Counted from the stretch's first letter, positions 35,901-45,548 are shown. The stretch is 64,000 nucleotides of DNA from an uncultured Algibacter sp. (GCA_947499935.1 CANMQH010000001.1:1-64000), one strand, 5' to 3'. Notes: generated by a model not told the origin, from the letters alone. A program made the numbers and translations.

Positions 35901-38192
35901 ATTAATCCTGCTCCAAATACAGGAACTCCAACCCCAGCTATATTTTGTGAAAATGATTTGGCAGGAAGTACATCTTTAAATTTGTTTAATCAATTAACAG
36001 GAGAAGATACAGGAGGAACATGGGCAGATGATGATGCCACAGGAACATTAAGCGGTAACAATGTAGATTTAACAGGATTAGCGATTGGAAGTTTCAATTT
36101 TACATACAGCATTACAGATGCTAACAATTGTAGCAATAGTACAACGGTTACCATAACTATAGATGATGCACCAGAATCTGGAACAGCAAATGCTCCAGAA
36201 GCATTTTGTATAGGAGATATAACTACAGGACAAACCTATAATTTATTTGATTTACTAACCGATGAAGACCAAACAGGTATTTGGACAGATGATGATGCCA
36301 CAGGCGCTTTATCTGCAAATACAGTAACATTAGATGGTCTATTAGAAGGCACTTATAACTTTACATATAATGTTAACGCTATTGGTAGTTGTGATGATGT
36401 AGATGTTACAGTAAGCATTATTATTAATGATACACCTGCGCCAACAGCAAATGTAATACAAACGTTTTGTGATTCGGCAACAGTAGCAGATTTAGTGGCT
36501 ACAGGAACAAACATCCAATGGTATGAAGATGCTACGGGAGGTACACCTTTAGCTGATACAGTAATATTGGTTGATAGTCAAGACTATTTTGCAACACAAA
36601 CTAATAATACAACCAGTTGCGAATCTTCTGTAAGAACTCAAGTCAATGTTGACATTGTGCCACTGCCAAACGCAGGAGATTTAGCAACAACACCTTTATT
36701 AGTATGTAACAATACTACTATAAACTTAAATGACGGATTAGACGGCTCACAAGATACGGGTGGAACTTGGTATCAAGGAACAGATACAACAGGTACTGTA
36801 GTAATAGATGGGACAATGTTTGATGTTAATGGTTTTGTAGCAGGAAACTATCAATTTACTTATGCAGTGTCAGCACCACCATGTGCAGATGCGAGTATTA
36901 CCATTTCGGTAACTGTAGATGCGCCATTTAATCCAGGAACTAGTAATAGTTTAAATACATGTAGTAATAATGGAACTACCGATTTGTTCCCGTTATTGGG
37001 AGGTGCAGATGTAGGAGGTATATGGTCTCCAGCTTTAGATAGCACTACAGGTGTTTTTAATCCACTTACAGATACTGCAGGACTTTATACGTATTCGTTT
37101 ACTAATGCTTGCGGTACGTTTAGTAGCGAAATTATGGTAATAATTACCCCAGCACCAAATGCAGGGATGGGCAGTTCGGTTACGTTTTGTGCCGGAGATG
37201 ATGCTGTAGATTTATTTACATTACTAGGAACAGATGCTCAAACAGGAGGCACTTGGTCCCCCGCTTTAGCGAGCAGCACAGGAGTGTTTGATCCAGCTTT
37301 AGATTCAGATGGAGTGTATACATATACAGTTATAGCTATAGCACCATGTTCTCCAAATGCTGAAGCTCAGATAACCATAACGATTAACGATACGCCAGCG
37401 GTTGGGGTTATAGAATCTAATCCATCGTTTTGTTTAATTGATAATCCAATAGTTGCCGATTTAGCAGATAGTGTTAATATTACTGGAACAGTAAATTGGT
37501 ATGAAGACATGGCTTTAACTTTGCCATTAAATGATGATGATGCTCTAGAAGATGGAGAAGATTATTACGCGACACAAACCAATATTTCTGGTTGCGAATC
37601 GTCAACAAGTGTGCTTGTTAATGTAACCATTAACGATGCAGATACACCAACATTAAGAGATGATTCAATAGCCTTTTGTGTTAATGATAATCCAACCTTA
37701 GCAGATATTTTATCAAATATTACAGAATATGATGAAATTTTAGATAATATTCGTTTTTATGACGAAGAAACCAATGGTTTAATTCTTTCAAGTGATACAG
37801 CTTTAATATCTAGAACAACGTATTATATCGCTTTATTTGATGCGGTTACCGGTTGCGAAAGTAGTATACGTTTAGAATATACACCAGATTTAACAGATTG
37901 TGGCGAATTGTTTCTGCCAGATGGCTTTTCTCCAAATGGAGATCGTAAAAACGATACGTTTAATATAGACAATTTAGATATTATCTATCCAGATTATCAA
38001 ATTGAGATTTATAACCGATATGGAAATATTGTTTATAAAGGAACAGCAGATACACCGCCTTTTGATGGAACATCAAATCAGCCAAGAACCTTACTTAAAG
38101 GCGATTTGCCAGTGGGTGTATATTTCTATATTTTCAATTTTAATGATGGTAAAAATAAACCAAAACAAGGGCGCTTATATTTAAGCAGATAA
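32976..38192 (+). CDS. Giant secreted adhesin-like protein, T9SS type B
   Basis: A 1738-residue surface protein. The signal peptide ends near SASAQ (about residue 29). The body is a series of about 80-90-residue Ig-like or SprB-like repeats, each with FC-x-D/N near its start and a G-x-W-(T/S) motif followed by YNFTY. The middle contains nearly identical 174-residue tandem units. The last ~95 residues (LPDGFSPNGDRKNDTFNI and NRYGNIVYKG) are a gliding-motility-type CHU_C domain, the T9SS type B sorting signal. It is followed by a PorP/SprF gene, the usual partner for exporting such adhesins. Roles in adhesion or gliding are inferred. It is very rich in Asp, Thr and Asn. Confidence 0.93.
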   Translation: MKAKLTFRKTPLFVFYILWFLVSALSASAQCPTITNSNPPPICDASGFTFNDLNTFANDEGDGIVWYDTATGGTPFDANTFVQEGTYYADDNSGSCVTRMSINVDFQVDATGQNLDRVYCSNENPIFQTYIDEILQPNTPAGGSAAIYRDINLTDQVNPTEAIDNIVNYLIVFIDALGCESQVETARIIVIDAPDPPTPTNPQMFCSDANPTIANLDPGTTESFNWYARLNGSGNPVFPALNPSTALVNGRTYYVQVNGISCNSDPVAVTVTINTPVDAGTLSSLQFCDDSLPTTDINLFDELGGSPDTTGSWTGPLPISNGNLGTINISTLTAGTYVFTYTVPTTGVCPDGSSTVTINVFATLSPGTVATGVQSSFCESLLPSNFDLFSLLENEDPGGQWTRGATSTDPVVTSPIDLNGLVSGVYSFTYTQNVMPNPCPENSTTVEVTVLEDPNAGVAVNQSFCERDLSTSSPFDLFDALDGSQDNNLGTWRDANNVIVSNPIDISSFTSTDSPYRFNYTVDNGICFDIEVITITVLESPESGTPVATFPEFCQGIAPSNFDLFTLLDGEDQTGIWYSGIDNTGATIINPTDLSSLVVGTYDFTYEVAAIGACDDALVTVQVIINPIPNTGSANNPAPFCENDAALGNTSFDLFTLLNPPVDAGGTWTDDDATGTLSGNNVDLTGLATGSFNFTYSITDANNCSNSTTVTITIDDAPESGTANTPEAFCIGDITTGQTYNLFDLLTDEDQTGIWTDDDGTGALSANTVTLDGLLAGTYNFTYNVNAIGSCDDVDVTVSIIINLAPNTGTPTPAIFCENDLAGSTPLDLFNQLTGEDTGGTWTDDDATGTLSGNNVDLTGLAIGSFNFTYSITDANNCSNSTTVTITIDDAPESGTANTPEAFCIGDITTGQTYNLFDLLTDEDQTGIWTDDDGTGALSANTVTLDGLTAGTYNFTYNVNAIGSCDDVDVTVSIIINPAPNTGTPTPAIFCENDLAGSTSLNLFNQLTGEDTGGTWADDDATGTLSGNNVDLTGLAIGSFNFTYSITDANNCSNSTTVTITIDDAPESGTANAPEAFCIGDITTGQTYNLFDLLTDEDQTGIWTDDDATGALSANTVTLDGLLEGTYNFTYNVNAIGSCDDVDVTVSIIINDTPAPTANVIQTFCDSATVADLVATGTNIQWYEDATGGTPLADTVILVDSQDYFATQTNNTTSCESSVRTQVNVDIVPLPNAGDLATTPLLVCNNTTINLNDGLDGSQDTGGTWYQGTDTTGTVVIDGTMFDVNGFVAGNYQFTYAVSAPPCADASITISVTVDAPFNPGTSNSLNTCSNNGTTDLFPLLGGADVGGIWSPALDSTTGVFNPLTDTAGLYTYSFTNACGTFSSEIMVIITPAPNAGMGSSVTFCAGDDAVDLFTLLGTDAQTGGTWSPALASSTGVFDPALDSDGVYTYTVIAIAPCSPNAEAQITITINDTPAVGVIESNPSFCLIDNPIVADLADSVNITGTVNWYEDMALTLPLNDDDALEDGEDYYATQTNISGCESSTSVLVNVTINDADTPTLRDDSIAFCVNDNPTLADILSNITEYDEILDNIRFYDEETNGLILSSDTALISRTTYYIALFDAVTGCESSIRLEYTPDLTDCGELFLPDGFSPNGDRKNDTFNIDNLDIIYPDYQIEIYNRYGNIVYKGTADTPPFDGTSNQPRTLLKGDLPVGVYFYIFNFNDGKNKPKQGRLYLSR
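34971..36428 (+). repeat. Tandem 522-bp repeats within the adhesin gene
   Basis: Units start at 34971, 35493 and 36015. Two are complete (522 bp, 174 codons) and the third breaks off near 36428. Identity between units is near-complete at the DNA level, including synonymous sites, which points to recent duplication or gene conversion. Each unit encodes two Ig-like repeats (one with NCSNSTTVTITIDDAPESGT and one with SCDDVDVTVSIIIN). Copy number is likely to vary between strains and to be mis-assembled with short reads. Confidence 0.92.
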
Positions 38193-38219
38193 TTTATAGA
38201 TACTATAAAATTTAAGACC

Positions 38220-39176
38220 ATGAAAACATTAAATATATATCATAAAATAGCTGCTTTGTTAAGTTTGACGCTTATGTCATTACAAAGTTATGCACAACAA
38301 GATCCTCAGTTTACACAGTACATGTATAATATGAGTGTTATTAACCCAGCTTATGCAACAGCAGAAGAAGGTATTTTAAATTTGGGTGGTTTATACCGTA
38401 CACAATGGGTTGGTATAGATGGTGCACCAAAAACAGGTAGCTTTTTTGCACATACACCAATTAATGAAAAAATAGAATTAGGTATTTCGTTTACTAACGA
38501 TAATATTGGAGATGTCGTAAAAGAGAATAATGTATATGCCGATTTTGCTTATGTATTACCCGTAGGTATAGAAAGTAAAATATCGTTTGGTATTAAGGCA
38601 GGAGCTACCTTTTTTAATACAGATTTTAACGGATTTCAATTGCAATCTGGTGGTACGGCTACAGATGTTGCATTTAATGAAAACGTTAGTCAAATATTTC
38701 CAAACCTAGGTATTGGAGCCTTCTTTTTTAGAGATAATTATTATTTAGGAATATCGGCTCCAAATATGTTGACGACCAAACATTTAGAAAACGAAAATGG
38801 TGTTAAAGCAACGGGTGTTCAAAATGTACACTATTTCTTTACAGGAGGTTATGTTTTTAATCTTGATAAAAATTTAAAACTTAAGCCTGCATTTATGGCA
38901 AAATCAGTAAAAGGAGCCCCGCTAGCTTTAGATATAACTGCTAATGTTTTATTTAATGAAAAATTAGAGGCAGGTTTAGGCTACCGTTTAGGGGATGCCG
39001 TTAGTGCACTGGTTAATTTTAGAATAACACGAGATTTAAGAATTGGATATGCTTACGATTATACAACCACTAATTTAGGCGATTTTAACTCTGGGTCTCA
39101 CGAAATATTCATTTTATTCGATATCGATTTATTTGGACTAAAAGGTGGTTACGACCGCTCACCAAGATTCTTCTAA
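38220..39176 (+). CDS. PorP/SprF family outer-membrane protein
   Basis: A 318-residue protein with a signal peptide ending at SYAQQ. The mature start QDPQFTQYMYNMSVINPAYA is the signature of the PorP/SprF family, and the rest is beta-barrel-like, with alternating strands ending in an aromatic residue. Members are needed for the export or surface attachment of a particular T9SS type B adhesin encoded beside them; here that is the 1738-residue protein 27 bp upstream. It is co-transcribed with the adhesin and the OmpA-family gene. Confidence 0.94.
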   Translation: MKTLNIYHKIAALLSLTLMSLQSYAQQDPQFTQYMYNMSVINPAYATAEEGILNLGGLYRTQWVGIDGAPKTGSFFAHTPINEKIELGISFTNDNIGDVVKENNVYADFAYVLPVGIESKISFGIKAGATFFNTDFNGFQLQSGGTATDVAFNENVSQIFPNLGIGAFFFRDNYYLGISAPNMLTTKHLENENGVKATGVQNVHYFFTGGYVFNLDKNLKLKPAFMAKSVKGAPLALDITANVLFNEKLEAGLGYRLGDAVSALVNFRITRDLRIGYAYDYTTTNLGDFNSGSHEIFILFDIDLFGLKGGYDRSPRFF

Positions 39177-39194
39177 ATGCATAATAAGGAAAAC

Positions 39195-41078
39195 ATGAAA
39201 AAACATTTATACATATTTGCAGGCCTTTTATTAGTTAGTGGAATGGCCATGGCGCAAAAAGGAAATTTAAAGCGTGCTAATAAGCTTTTTGAAATGAAAG
39301 CTTATAAAGATGCTGTAGAGCTATACGAAACCAAAGATCGTAATCAAGAAGTGCTTCAAAATTTAGCAGATAGTTATTATTATAACTCAAGTCTTCAAAA
39401 AGCAATTAAAACATATAGAGAATTATTTATAAACTATGGAGATTCTCTAGATATCGAGTATCATTTTAGATATGCACAAGCTTTAAAAGGTGTTAAAGAA
39501 TATAAAGAAGCAGATAAGCACTTAGGGCGGTATTATAACAAAACAGTAAATACGAATGCGTTTATTGAGGTTTTAGAAAAAACAACGCCGCACACTTTTA
39601 AATTAGAACAAGTTGATAATAAAGGGGCTAATAATGATTTTGGGTTATCATTTTATGGTGATAAAAAAGTAGCTTTTGCATCGGCTAGAAATACCGAAAA
39701 TCCATCATATTCATGGAATAAACTACCTTATTTAGATTTGTATAGTGCTACGTTATCTAATAATACCCTAAAAAATGTAGTACCATTTTCTGATGCTATA
39801 AACACAAGTTCACATGAAAGTAGTGCTGTTTTTACTAAAGATGGTAAAACCATGTATTTTAATAGAACAAATGAAACTCGTAAAAAAACCGATGCCATTA
39901 AAATTGCGCATGTTAAAATATACAAAGCCGAGTTGGTGGATGGAACATGGACAAACGTTAAAGCATTACCATTTACATCTAACAGTTACAGTACAGAACA
40001 TCCTGCACTAAGTAAAGATGAAAAAACACTGTATTTTGCTAGTGATATGCCAGGTACGTTGGGTAGTTTCGATATTTATAAAGTAGCTATAAACGATGAT
40101 AATACGTATGGTGAACCAGAAAATTTAGGACCAACAATTAATACAAAACACAGAGAACAATTTCCTTTTATAAGTGAATATAATGTGCTTTATTTCTCAT
40201 CTATTGGTCATCAAGGTTATGGTGGGTTAGATGTTTTTAGGAGTAATATGGTTAATAAAGGTTTTGACACGCCTGTTAACTTAGGAAGCACAATAAATAG
40301 TAATTTAGATGATTTTGCTTATGTGGTTAAAGAGAAACAAAACATAGGATATTTATCTTCTAACAGAACGGGTTATGATAAATTATACGGTTTTGGCAGA
40401 GAAGAGAATCCTTTAACAAAATATCTAGTAGAAGGTCTTGTTCAAGACTTAAACAGCAAAGCATTATTAAAAGGGGCATTGGTAACCTTGTTTGACGAGT
40501 CTAATACAGTCATTCAAGACACTATAGTTGGTGATGATGCCCATTATATTTTTAAAATAGAACCTAATAAAAAATACAAGGTTAGAGGTACTCGAAAAGC
40601 ATACATTCCTCAAGATGTAGAGTTTTCAACCGATAGTAAAGGTAAAGTTCAGCATAATATTTATTTGTCTTTAGAATCGTTTGCAGATGCCGAAGAGCGT
40701 ATTAAAGAAAACGAAAAAGGTGAAGTACAAGTTAAGCTAGATAAAATTTATTTTGATTTTGATAAATCTAATATCCGAGAAGACGCAGCAGTAACGTTAA
40801 ATGTGTTGGTAGATTTAATGAAAAAATACCCGTCTATGGAAGTTGAAGTCTCAGCGCATACAGACGCCAGAGGACCAGACCAATATAATTTAGAGTTATC
40901 AAAAAGTCGTGCAGCGTCAACACTAGAATATTTAGTAAGCCAAGGCATAGCTAGAAACCGATTAAAAAGTATTGGTTATGGCGAAATGCAACCCCTTAAT
41001 AAATGCGTAAAAGAAGGTATTTGTGATGATGAAGAATATGATATTAACAGACGTTGTGAGTTTACTATTTTGAAATAA
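39195..41078 (+). CDS. OmpA-family protein with TPR and PD40 repeats
   Basis: A 627-residue envelope protein. The frame opens at 39177, directly after the sprF stop, but the ATG at 39195 is preferred: it follows an AAGGAAAA purine stretch and begins the signal peptide (MKKHLYIFAGLLLVSG). Domains in order are TPR-like helices (about 20-130), WD40-like PD40 beta-propeller repeats (about 145-400, e.g. TLYFASDMPGTLGSFDIY), a carboxypeptidase-regulatory-like domain (about 415-495) and a C-terminal OmpA domain with IYFDFDKSNIRED and the peptidoglycan-binding phrase HTDARGPDQYNLELSKSRA. This is the architecture of the third gene in many SprB/SprF clusters. It would tie the surface machinery to the cell wall. 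Confidence 0.92.
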   Translation: MKKHLYIFAGLLLVSGMAMAQKGNLKRANKLFEMKAYKDAVELYETKDRNQEVLQNLADSYYYNSSLQKAIKTYRELFINYGDSLDIEYHFRYAQALKGVKEYKEADKHLGRYYNKTVNTNAFIEVLEKTTPHTFKLEQVDNKGANNDFGLSFYGDKKVAFASARNTENPSYSWNKLPYLDLYSATLSNNTLKNVVPFSDAINTSSHESSAVFTKDGKTMYFNRTNETRKKTDAIKIAHVKIYKAELVDGTWTNVKALPFTSNSYSTEHPALSKDEKTLYFASDMPGTLGSFDIYKVAINDDNTYGEPENLGPTINTKHREQFPFISEYNVLYFSSIGHQGYGGLDVFRSNMVNKGFDTPVNLGSTINSNLDDFAYVVKEKQNIGYLSSNRTGYDKLYGFGREENPLTKYLVEGLVQDLNSKALLKGALVTLFDESNTVIQDTIVGDDAHYIFKIEPNKKYKVRGTRKAYIPQDVEFSTDSKGKVQHNIYLSLESFADAEERIKENEKGEVQVKLDKIYFDFDKSNIREDAAVTLNVLVDLMKKYPSMEVEVSAHTDARGPDQYNLELSKSRAASTLEYLVSQGIARNRLKSIGYGEMQPLNKCVKEGICDDEEYDINRRCEFTILK

Positions 41079-41116
41079 TAAACTTATATAATAGCAATAA
41101 TGTCATTATAAAATAT

Positions 41117-41160
41117 AAAAGCCTTTCCTCCTGATAGCTATCAGGATTGAAAGGCTTTTT
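41117..41160 (+). terminator. Terminator of the adhesin operon
   Basis: An AAAAGCCTTTC arm pairs with GAAAGGCTTTT. An inner CCTGATAGCTATCAGG palindrome extends the hairpin, and a T-tract follows. Confidence 0.88.
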
Positions 41161-41288
41161 GTTTATATTTGCTATTATTGTTGCTCTAGAATTTAAGTTT
41201 AGCTTAGATAAAGAAAATTAAAGCAGCAATATTATTATTTTAAATTGAACCGAAATGTCTCCCTGAGCGCAGTCTAAGGGTCTGTGAT

Positions 41289-42311
41289 ATGAACGAAAAC
41301 CTAGATCCAACAGATAATAATTTTTCTCCAGAAGAATTAGATGTAGAAAAAAAGTTAAGACCTTTAGAATTTGATGATTTTGCAGGTCAAGATCAAGTTT
41401 TAGAAAATCTTCAAATATTTGTTCAGGCCGCTAATTTACGAAGCGAGGCATTAGATCACACATTATTTCATGGCCCACCAGGATTAGGGAAAACAACTTT
41501 GGCACATATTTTAGCCAATGAGTTAAGCGTGGGTATTAAAGTCACTTCGGGGCCTGTTTTAGATAAACCAGGCGATTTAGCAGGACTACTTACCAATTTA
41601 GACGAACGTGATGTGTTGTTTATAGATGAAATCCATAGACTAAGCCCCATTGTAGAAGAGTATTTGTATTCTGCCATGGAAGATTATAAAATCGATATCA
41701 TGATTGAGTCTGGGCCAAATGCACGTACGGTTCAAATTAACTTAAATCCATTTACGTTAGTAGGGGCAACAACGCGCTCTGGCTTATTAACAGCGCCAAT
41801 GCGTGCTCGTTTTGGTATACAAAGTAGATTACAATATTATAAAACAGATTTATTATCAACCATCGTACAGCGTAGTGCAACCATCTTAGATGTTCCTATT
41901 TCTATGGAAGCTGCTATTGAAATAGCTGGTAGAAGTCGAGGTACACCTCGTATAGCTAACGCTCTATTACGTAGGGTTCGCGATTTTGCACAAATTAAAG
42001 GTAATGGCAGTATCGATATAAAAATAGCTAAATATGCTTTAGAAGCGCTTAATGTTGATGCTTATGGGTTGGATGAAATGGATAATAAAATTTTATCGAC
42101 CATTATTGATAAATTTAAAGGTGGGCCTGTAGGTATTTCTACAATTGCAACAGCGGTTAGCGAAAGTCCAGAAACTATAGAAGAAGTTTACGAGCCTTTT
42201 TTAATACAACAAGGTTTTATTATGCGTACACCAAGAGGTCGAGAAGTTACCGAACAAGCCTACAAACATTTAGGAAAAGTAAAAGCAAATATTCAAGGTG
42301 GATTGTTTTAA
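41289..42311 (+). CDS. ruvB: Holliday junction branch-migration helicase RuvB
   Basis: A 340-residue AAA+ motor that, with RuvA, drives branch migration. Walker A is GPPGLGKT (about 62-69), Walker B is [10 protein letters not shown] (about 110-119) and the sensor/arginine-finger region is [18 protein letters not shown]. The C-terminal winged helix ends with [16 protein letters not shown]. Length and motifs are standard. The 5' flank carries a REP-like string, CTGAGCGCAGTCTAAGG, just before the ATG. Confidence 0.97.
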   Translation: MNENLDPTDNNFSPEELDVEKKLRPLEFDDFAGQDQVLENLQIFVQAANLRSEALDHTLFHGPPGLGKTTLAHILANELSVGIKVTSGPVLDKPGDLAGLLTNLDERDVLFIDEIHRLSPIVEEYLYSAMEDYKIDIMIESGPNARTVQINLNPFTLVGATTRSGLLTAPMRARFGIQSRLQYYKTDLLSTIVQRSATILDVPISMEAAIEIAGRSRGTPRIANALLRRVRDFAQIKGNGSIDIKIAKYALEALNVDAYGLDEMDNKILSTIIDKFKGGPVGISTIATAVSESPETIEEVYEPFLIQQGFIMRTPRGREVTEQAYKHLGKVKANIQGGLF

Positions 42312-42971
42312 TATTAACGTATCAATAAAATTCTAAATTGTAAGATATCTATACTTCAAACTAACTTTTTCAGTAGTATAAAGATTGAAATAGCACTGTT
42401 GTAGCATGTTTCAGGTATCTATTAATTGACTTCTAGGCATAATAAATATCTATTTGTTTGAAGATATAATGCTGAGACTTCTTGTCAATCATATTTCATA
42501 CTGTAGAAAATAACAAAGCATTAATATTGACTCTTCATTATTAATTGCATTAAGCTTAAGACTACATAAATCTTGGCTTAGCATTATTCTTACCAGTTAT
42601 CATAAATTTTAATCTATAAACATTCAGATAAATTCGTAATTGAATCTAATCTATTTGATCTAGAAGCTCTGGGTCTTGTATGAAAATATCGTATATAATT
42701 GATTTTTAGTACTTTATAAATATTTGTATAATTAATAAGGTAATTAAAACAAAAGGTGTTTAACAAATATTAAGAGTGATGTAAAAATAATTAGGTATAA
42801 TCAATGATACTGTAAATATGTAAAATATTTAATACCAAATAGGTGTCATTTTTAAGAATTCCTACAATATTAAAGAAAATACATATTGTTTTTGATGATT
42901 TAGCGTTACCGTGTAGTCTTTTATATATATTTACAGTGCGACTAATAATTCAATAACTAAAAACTTAAAAA
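42312..42971 (+). other. 660-bp AT-rich intergenic region
   Basis: No open frame longer than about 20 codons with coding character was found on either strand. The last 80 bp probably hold the GH16 promoter: TATATTTA at 42926-42933 is close to the -7 consensus, 38 bp before the ATG, though no clear -33 is seen. The size suggests either catabolic regulation sites or decayed sequence left between ruvB and the inserted GH16 gene. Confidence 0.4.
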
Positions 42972-45104
42972 ATGAAAAAATTATTTTTATCATCAATTTT
43001 GATGATTGCATGTATGGTATCAAGTCTTTACGGACAAGGATTTGATGAAGATAGTGCAGAAATGAGAGGGCGACCTTTTGGAGATGCTGATGATTCCAGT
43101 CTAACATGGAAAATTAGATGGGATCGATCTGATCTTTTTAAAGCAACCAGTTTTCCTGATCCAGCGTATAAGTATGATACAAGACGCTGGGCAAAAACAC
43201 CAGAAGATGTACAAAGCTGGGTTTGGAGAAATAAGGAAAATATGGAAGAGCGTGATGGTTCTTTATTTATTACAGCAAAATACAACGCTTCAGGCTTTCC
43301 TGCAAGAAGAGTTTCTAGTGCATGTAACAGCGGAACACCATCAGCTACAACAGCACCTGTGAGATTTTCATCAGGGATGTTAAGAAGTACAGTACCTGGT
43401 TTTGTTTACGGGTATTATGAAGCAGCTATAAAAGGAAGTGACGGTTTCCCTGGGGTTTCTCCTGCATTTTGGCTGTATAGTACTATTAAAAGTAATCCTT
43501 CAGTAGGAAAAGTACAATATCAAGAGATTGATATTGTAGAAATGACTCAAGAAGGGCAAAGTGCATCAACAAGAAAGATAATGGACCATAATTTACATGC
43601 CATTACTACAGCTTCTGTAAAGCATGGGTTTGATAATTCATTGAATACACCAGTTGGAGCATTTGTACCACTTTTAAATAATGGAGGTTTAACTTTAGGA
43701 GCTGGACCAGATAGAAGATGGTGGCGACCAAAACAAAACACTGCTGCTTTAAGAAATGAAACAAATGAATTTGAACCAAGAGATATTAATGTTTATGGAT
43801 GTAGAGTAACTAAGCAAGAAATTATTTGGTATGTAAACGGAAAAGAAATAGGAAGAAAGCCAAATACCTTATGGCAAACAGATGCTGCAAACCCTATGAG
43901 AATTACTTTGTCATTAGGTATAAGAGCTCCTTATACGCAATTTTGTAGTAATAGATTTGTTTTGCCTCCACAGAGTGAATTAGATAAAGCAGCTACTTTT
44001 TTCCCTCAAACTATGGAGGTTCTTTATGTAAAAGTATTTGAAGAAAACGGAGGAGCACCAACCCCAGTAGCAGTAAATGGCGTTGATTTAAAAGTTTCTG
44101 AAGTTCCAATACGAGTGGGTGGAAATACTATGATAACTCCTGTAATTACACCTAAAAATGCTGCTAATAAAGAATTTACATTTTACAGCGTTTCGGGAAT
44201 GGATGTTGCAAGAATAGATTCTAAAACAGGTATTGTAACAACTTTAAAGGAAGGGACGGCTACGTTTAGAGTCATTACTGCAGATGGTAATTTTTCAGAT
44301 GATGTTACAATAACAGTAGGTGCTAATCCTGGTCAAACAAGATTAATAACAATTCCAGTTCCTCCTGGATCTGCTGGTTTAGTGCCTACAGGAGGAGGTA
44401 ACCCAGACCCAACACCAGACCCCGATCCAACACCTGATCCTGATCCAACACCACCACCAACTGGCAGTACTTGTGGTGTAGATGCATGGGTAAATGGAAC
44501 AACATATAGACGAAATGATAGCGTGTTTTATGATAGTAAAATATGGAGAGTTCGTTGGAGTAGAGCAAGACCTCAATGCGGTACACCCGATACATGTGCA
44601 GGTTATGTTTTTGTAAGCGATTGTACAACAACGACGCCAGGTGGAGGTACGCCACCTCCTAGCACTGGAGGTACAGATTGCTCTAGTTTAAGTGCATGGG
44701 TAAAGTCTATGACCTACACCATAGGCACTAGAGTTACGAGGGCTAATAATATTTATGAACTAAAGAAAAGTACAGGTAAATGTACGCCTGGAGGTAGTTC
44801 TGATTGTTCTCGTAATCAATGGGAGTTAGTAGGTAGTTGCTCAACAAGTTCAAAAAGTGTAGGGGAATCTATTTTAAATAGTAAAGTAAAATTATACCCT
44901 AACCCAGCTAAGAATCAAGTAAATATAGTGTCTCCACAAGGTGCGAAAATTTCAATTATTACCTTAAATGGTAAACAATTGGTATCTGAATTAGCAAAAG
45001 GTGAAATTACGCTCTTTAGCCTAGCTAGAATACCTAGTGGAATTTATTTAGTAAAAATCGAGTCTAAAGGTGATGTAACCATCAAAAAAATGGTGATTAA
45101 CTAG
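42972..45104 (+). CDS. Secreted GH16 polysaccharidase (kappa-carrageenase-like), T9SS type A
   Basis: A 710-residue modular enzyme. The signal peptide ends at SLYGQ (about 21). The GH16 domain (about 30-360) has the catalytic E-x-D-x-x-E at Glu185, Asp187 and Glu190 (EIDIVEM), preceded by GYYEAAIKG and FPGVSPAFWLYST. These phrases, and the later IIWYVNGKEIG and LSLGIRAPYTQ, recall kappa-carrageenases, so a sulfated galactan substrate is a fair guess. Next come a Big_2-type Ig-like domain (about 365-455), an Asp/Pro/Thr linker, two CBM5/12-like domains (AWVNGTTYRRNDSVFYDSK and a similar second copy) and a T9SS type A sorting domain (KLYPNPAKNQVNI onward). The enzyme should be secreted through T9SS. 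No susCD pair or sulfatase is nearby. Confidence 0.9.
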   Translation: MKKLFLSSILMIACMVSSLYGQGFDEDSAEMRGRPFGDADDSSLTWKIRWDRSDLFKATSFPDPAYKYDTRRWAKTPEDVQSWVWRNKENMEERDGSLFITAKYNASGFPARRVSSACNSGTPSATTAPVRFSSGMLRSTVPGFVYGYYEAAIKGSDGFPGVSPAFWLYSTIKSNPSVGKVQYQEIDIVEMTQEGQSASTRKIMDHNLHAITTASVKHGFDNSLNTPVGAFVPLLNNGGLTLGAGPDRRWWRPKQNTAALRNETNEFEPRDINVYGCRVTKQEIIWYVNGKEIGRKPNTLWQTDAANPMRITLSLGIRAPYTQFCSNRFVLPPQSELDKAATFFPQTMEVLYVKVFEENGGAPTPVAVNGVDLKVSEVPIRVGGNTMITPVITPKNAANKEFTFYSVSGMDVARIDSKTGIVTTLKEGTATFRVITADGNFSDDVTITVGANPGQTRLITIPVPPGSAGLVPTGGGNPDPTPDPDPTPDPDPTPPPTGSTCGVDAWVNGTTYRRNDSVFYDSKIWRVRWSRARPQCGTPDTCAGYVFVSDCTTTTPGGGTPPPSTGGTDCSSLSAWVKSMTYTIGTRVTRANNIYELKKSTGKCTPGGSSDCSRNQWELVGSCSTSSKSVGESILNSKVKLYPNPAKNQVNIVSPQGAKISIITLNGKQLVSELAKGEITLFSLARIPSGIYLVKIESKGDVTIKKMVIN

Positions 45105-45132
45105 TTTTATTAAGTATTTTTATAAAGTCTAA

Positions 45133-45165
45133 AATGCCGAGGTTATTTAACCTCGGCATTTTTTA
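45133..45165 (+). terminator. Terminator of the GH16 gene
   Basis: A perfect 12-bp stem, AATGCCGAGGTT with AACCTCGGCATT, a 4-nt loop and a T-tract to about 45165. Confidence 0.93.
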
Positions 45166-45548
45166 TTAGTAACACTCAATGTTTAGCAGTTTGTTAAAAG
45201 TACTCAATATTGTATGTTGCACTGATTCCATTTTTCAGCGGGAGCTAGATTTAATGCCTCGACCTTTGGGGCGATTCTTTTTATGAGATTTAGAGTTTGC
45301 TCTGGAGTTTAATACCTTTTATTTAAATTAGAATCAAATATTTTATAAACCCACTTTATGTATTAAAACAGTAAATAATGTATGTTGTCTGTTTTTTAAA
45401 TTCCAATGGTTTTGTTAGATTATAGAATATCTTTACAATTAAATGCTTGTAAAGTGTTAGGCTAAGTAAATGTGTAGTCTTAATTTTGTTAATCTTTAAG
45501 TAAATATGTTAAGTATAGCCTATATTGAGTTAAGTTGCAATAATCATT
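45166..45548 (+). other. Intergenic region with a possible gene remnant
   Basis: A 35-codon open frame at 45179-45286 includes FQRELDLMPRPLGRFFL, which faintly resembles the N terminus of YjbQ-type secondary thiamine-phosphate synthases (FQ-x-LxPRxRGFHLIT) and then stops. This could be a decayed gene end or chance. The rest is AT-rich with no other visible feature. Confidence 0.25.

Noticed and set aside
34971..36428. Regular long repeats considered as a CRISPR-like array
   Set aside because: The period is 522 bp, in frame within one coding sequence, with no spacers.
33734..37045. Several minus-strand frames of 61-154 codons opposite the adhesin gene
   Set aside because: Shadows produced by repetitive, Thr/Gly/Asp-rich coding sequence.
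41255..41285. REP-like string before ruvB as a third copy of the 210-bp element
   Set aside because: Only a short CTGAGCGCAGTC-type stretch is present, without the terminal inverted repeats.
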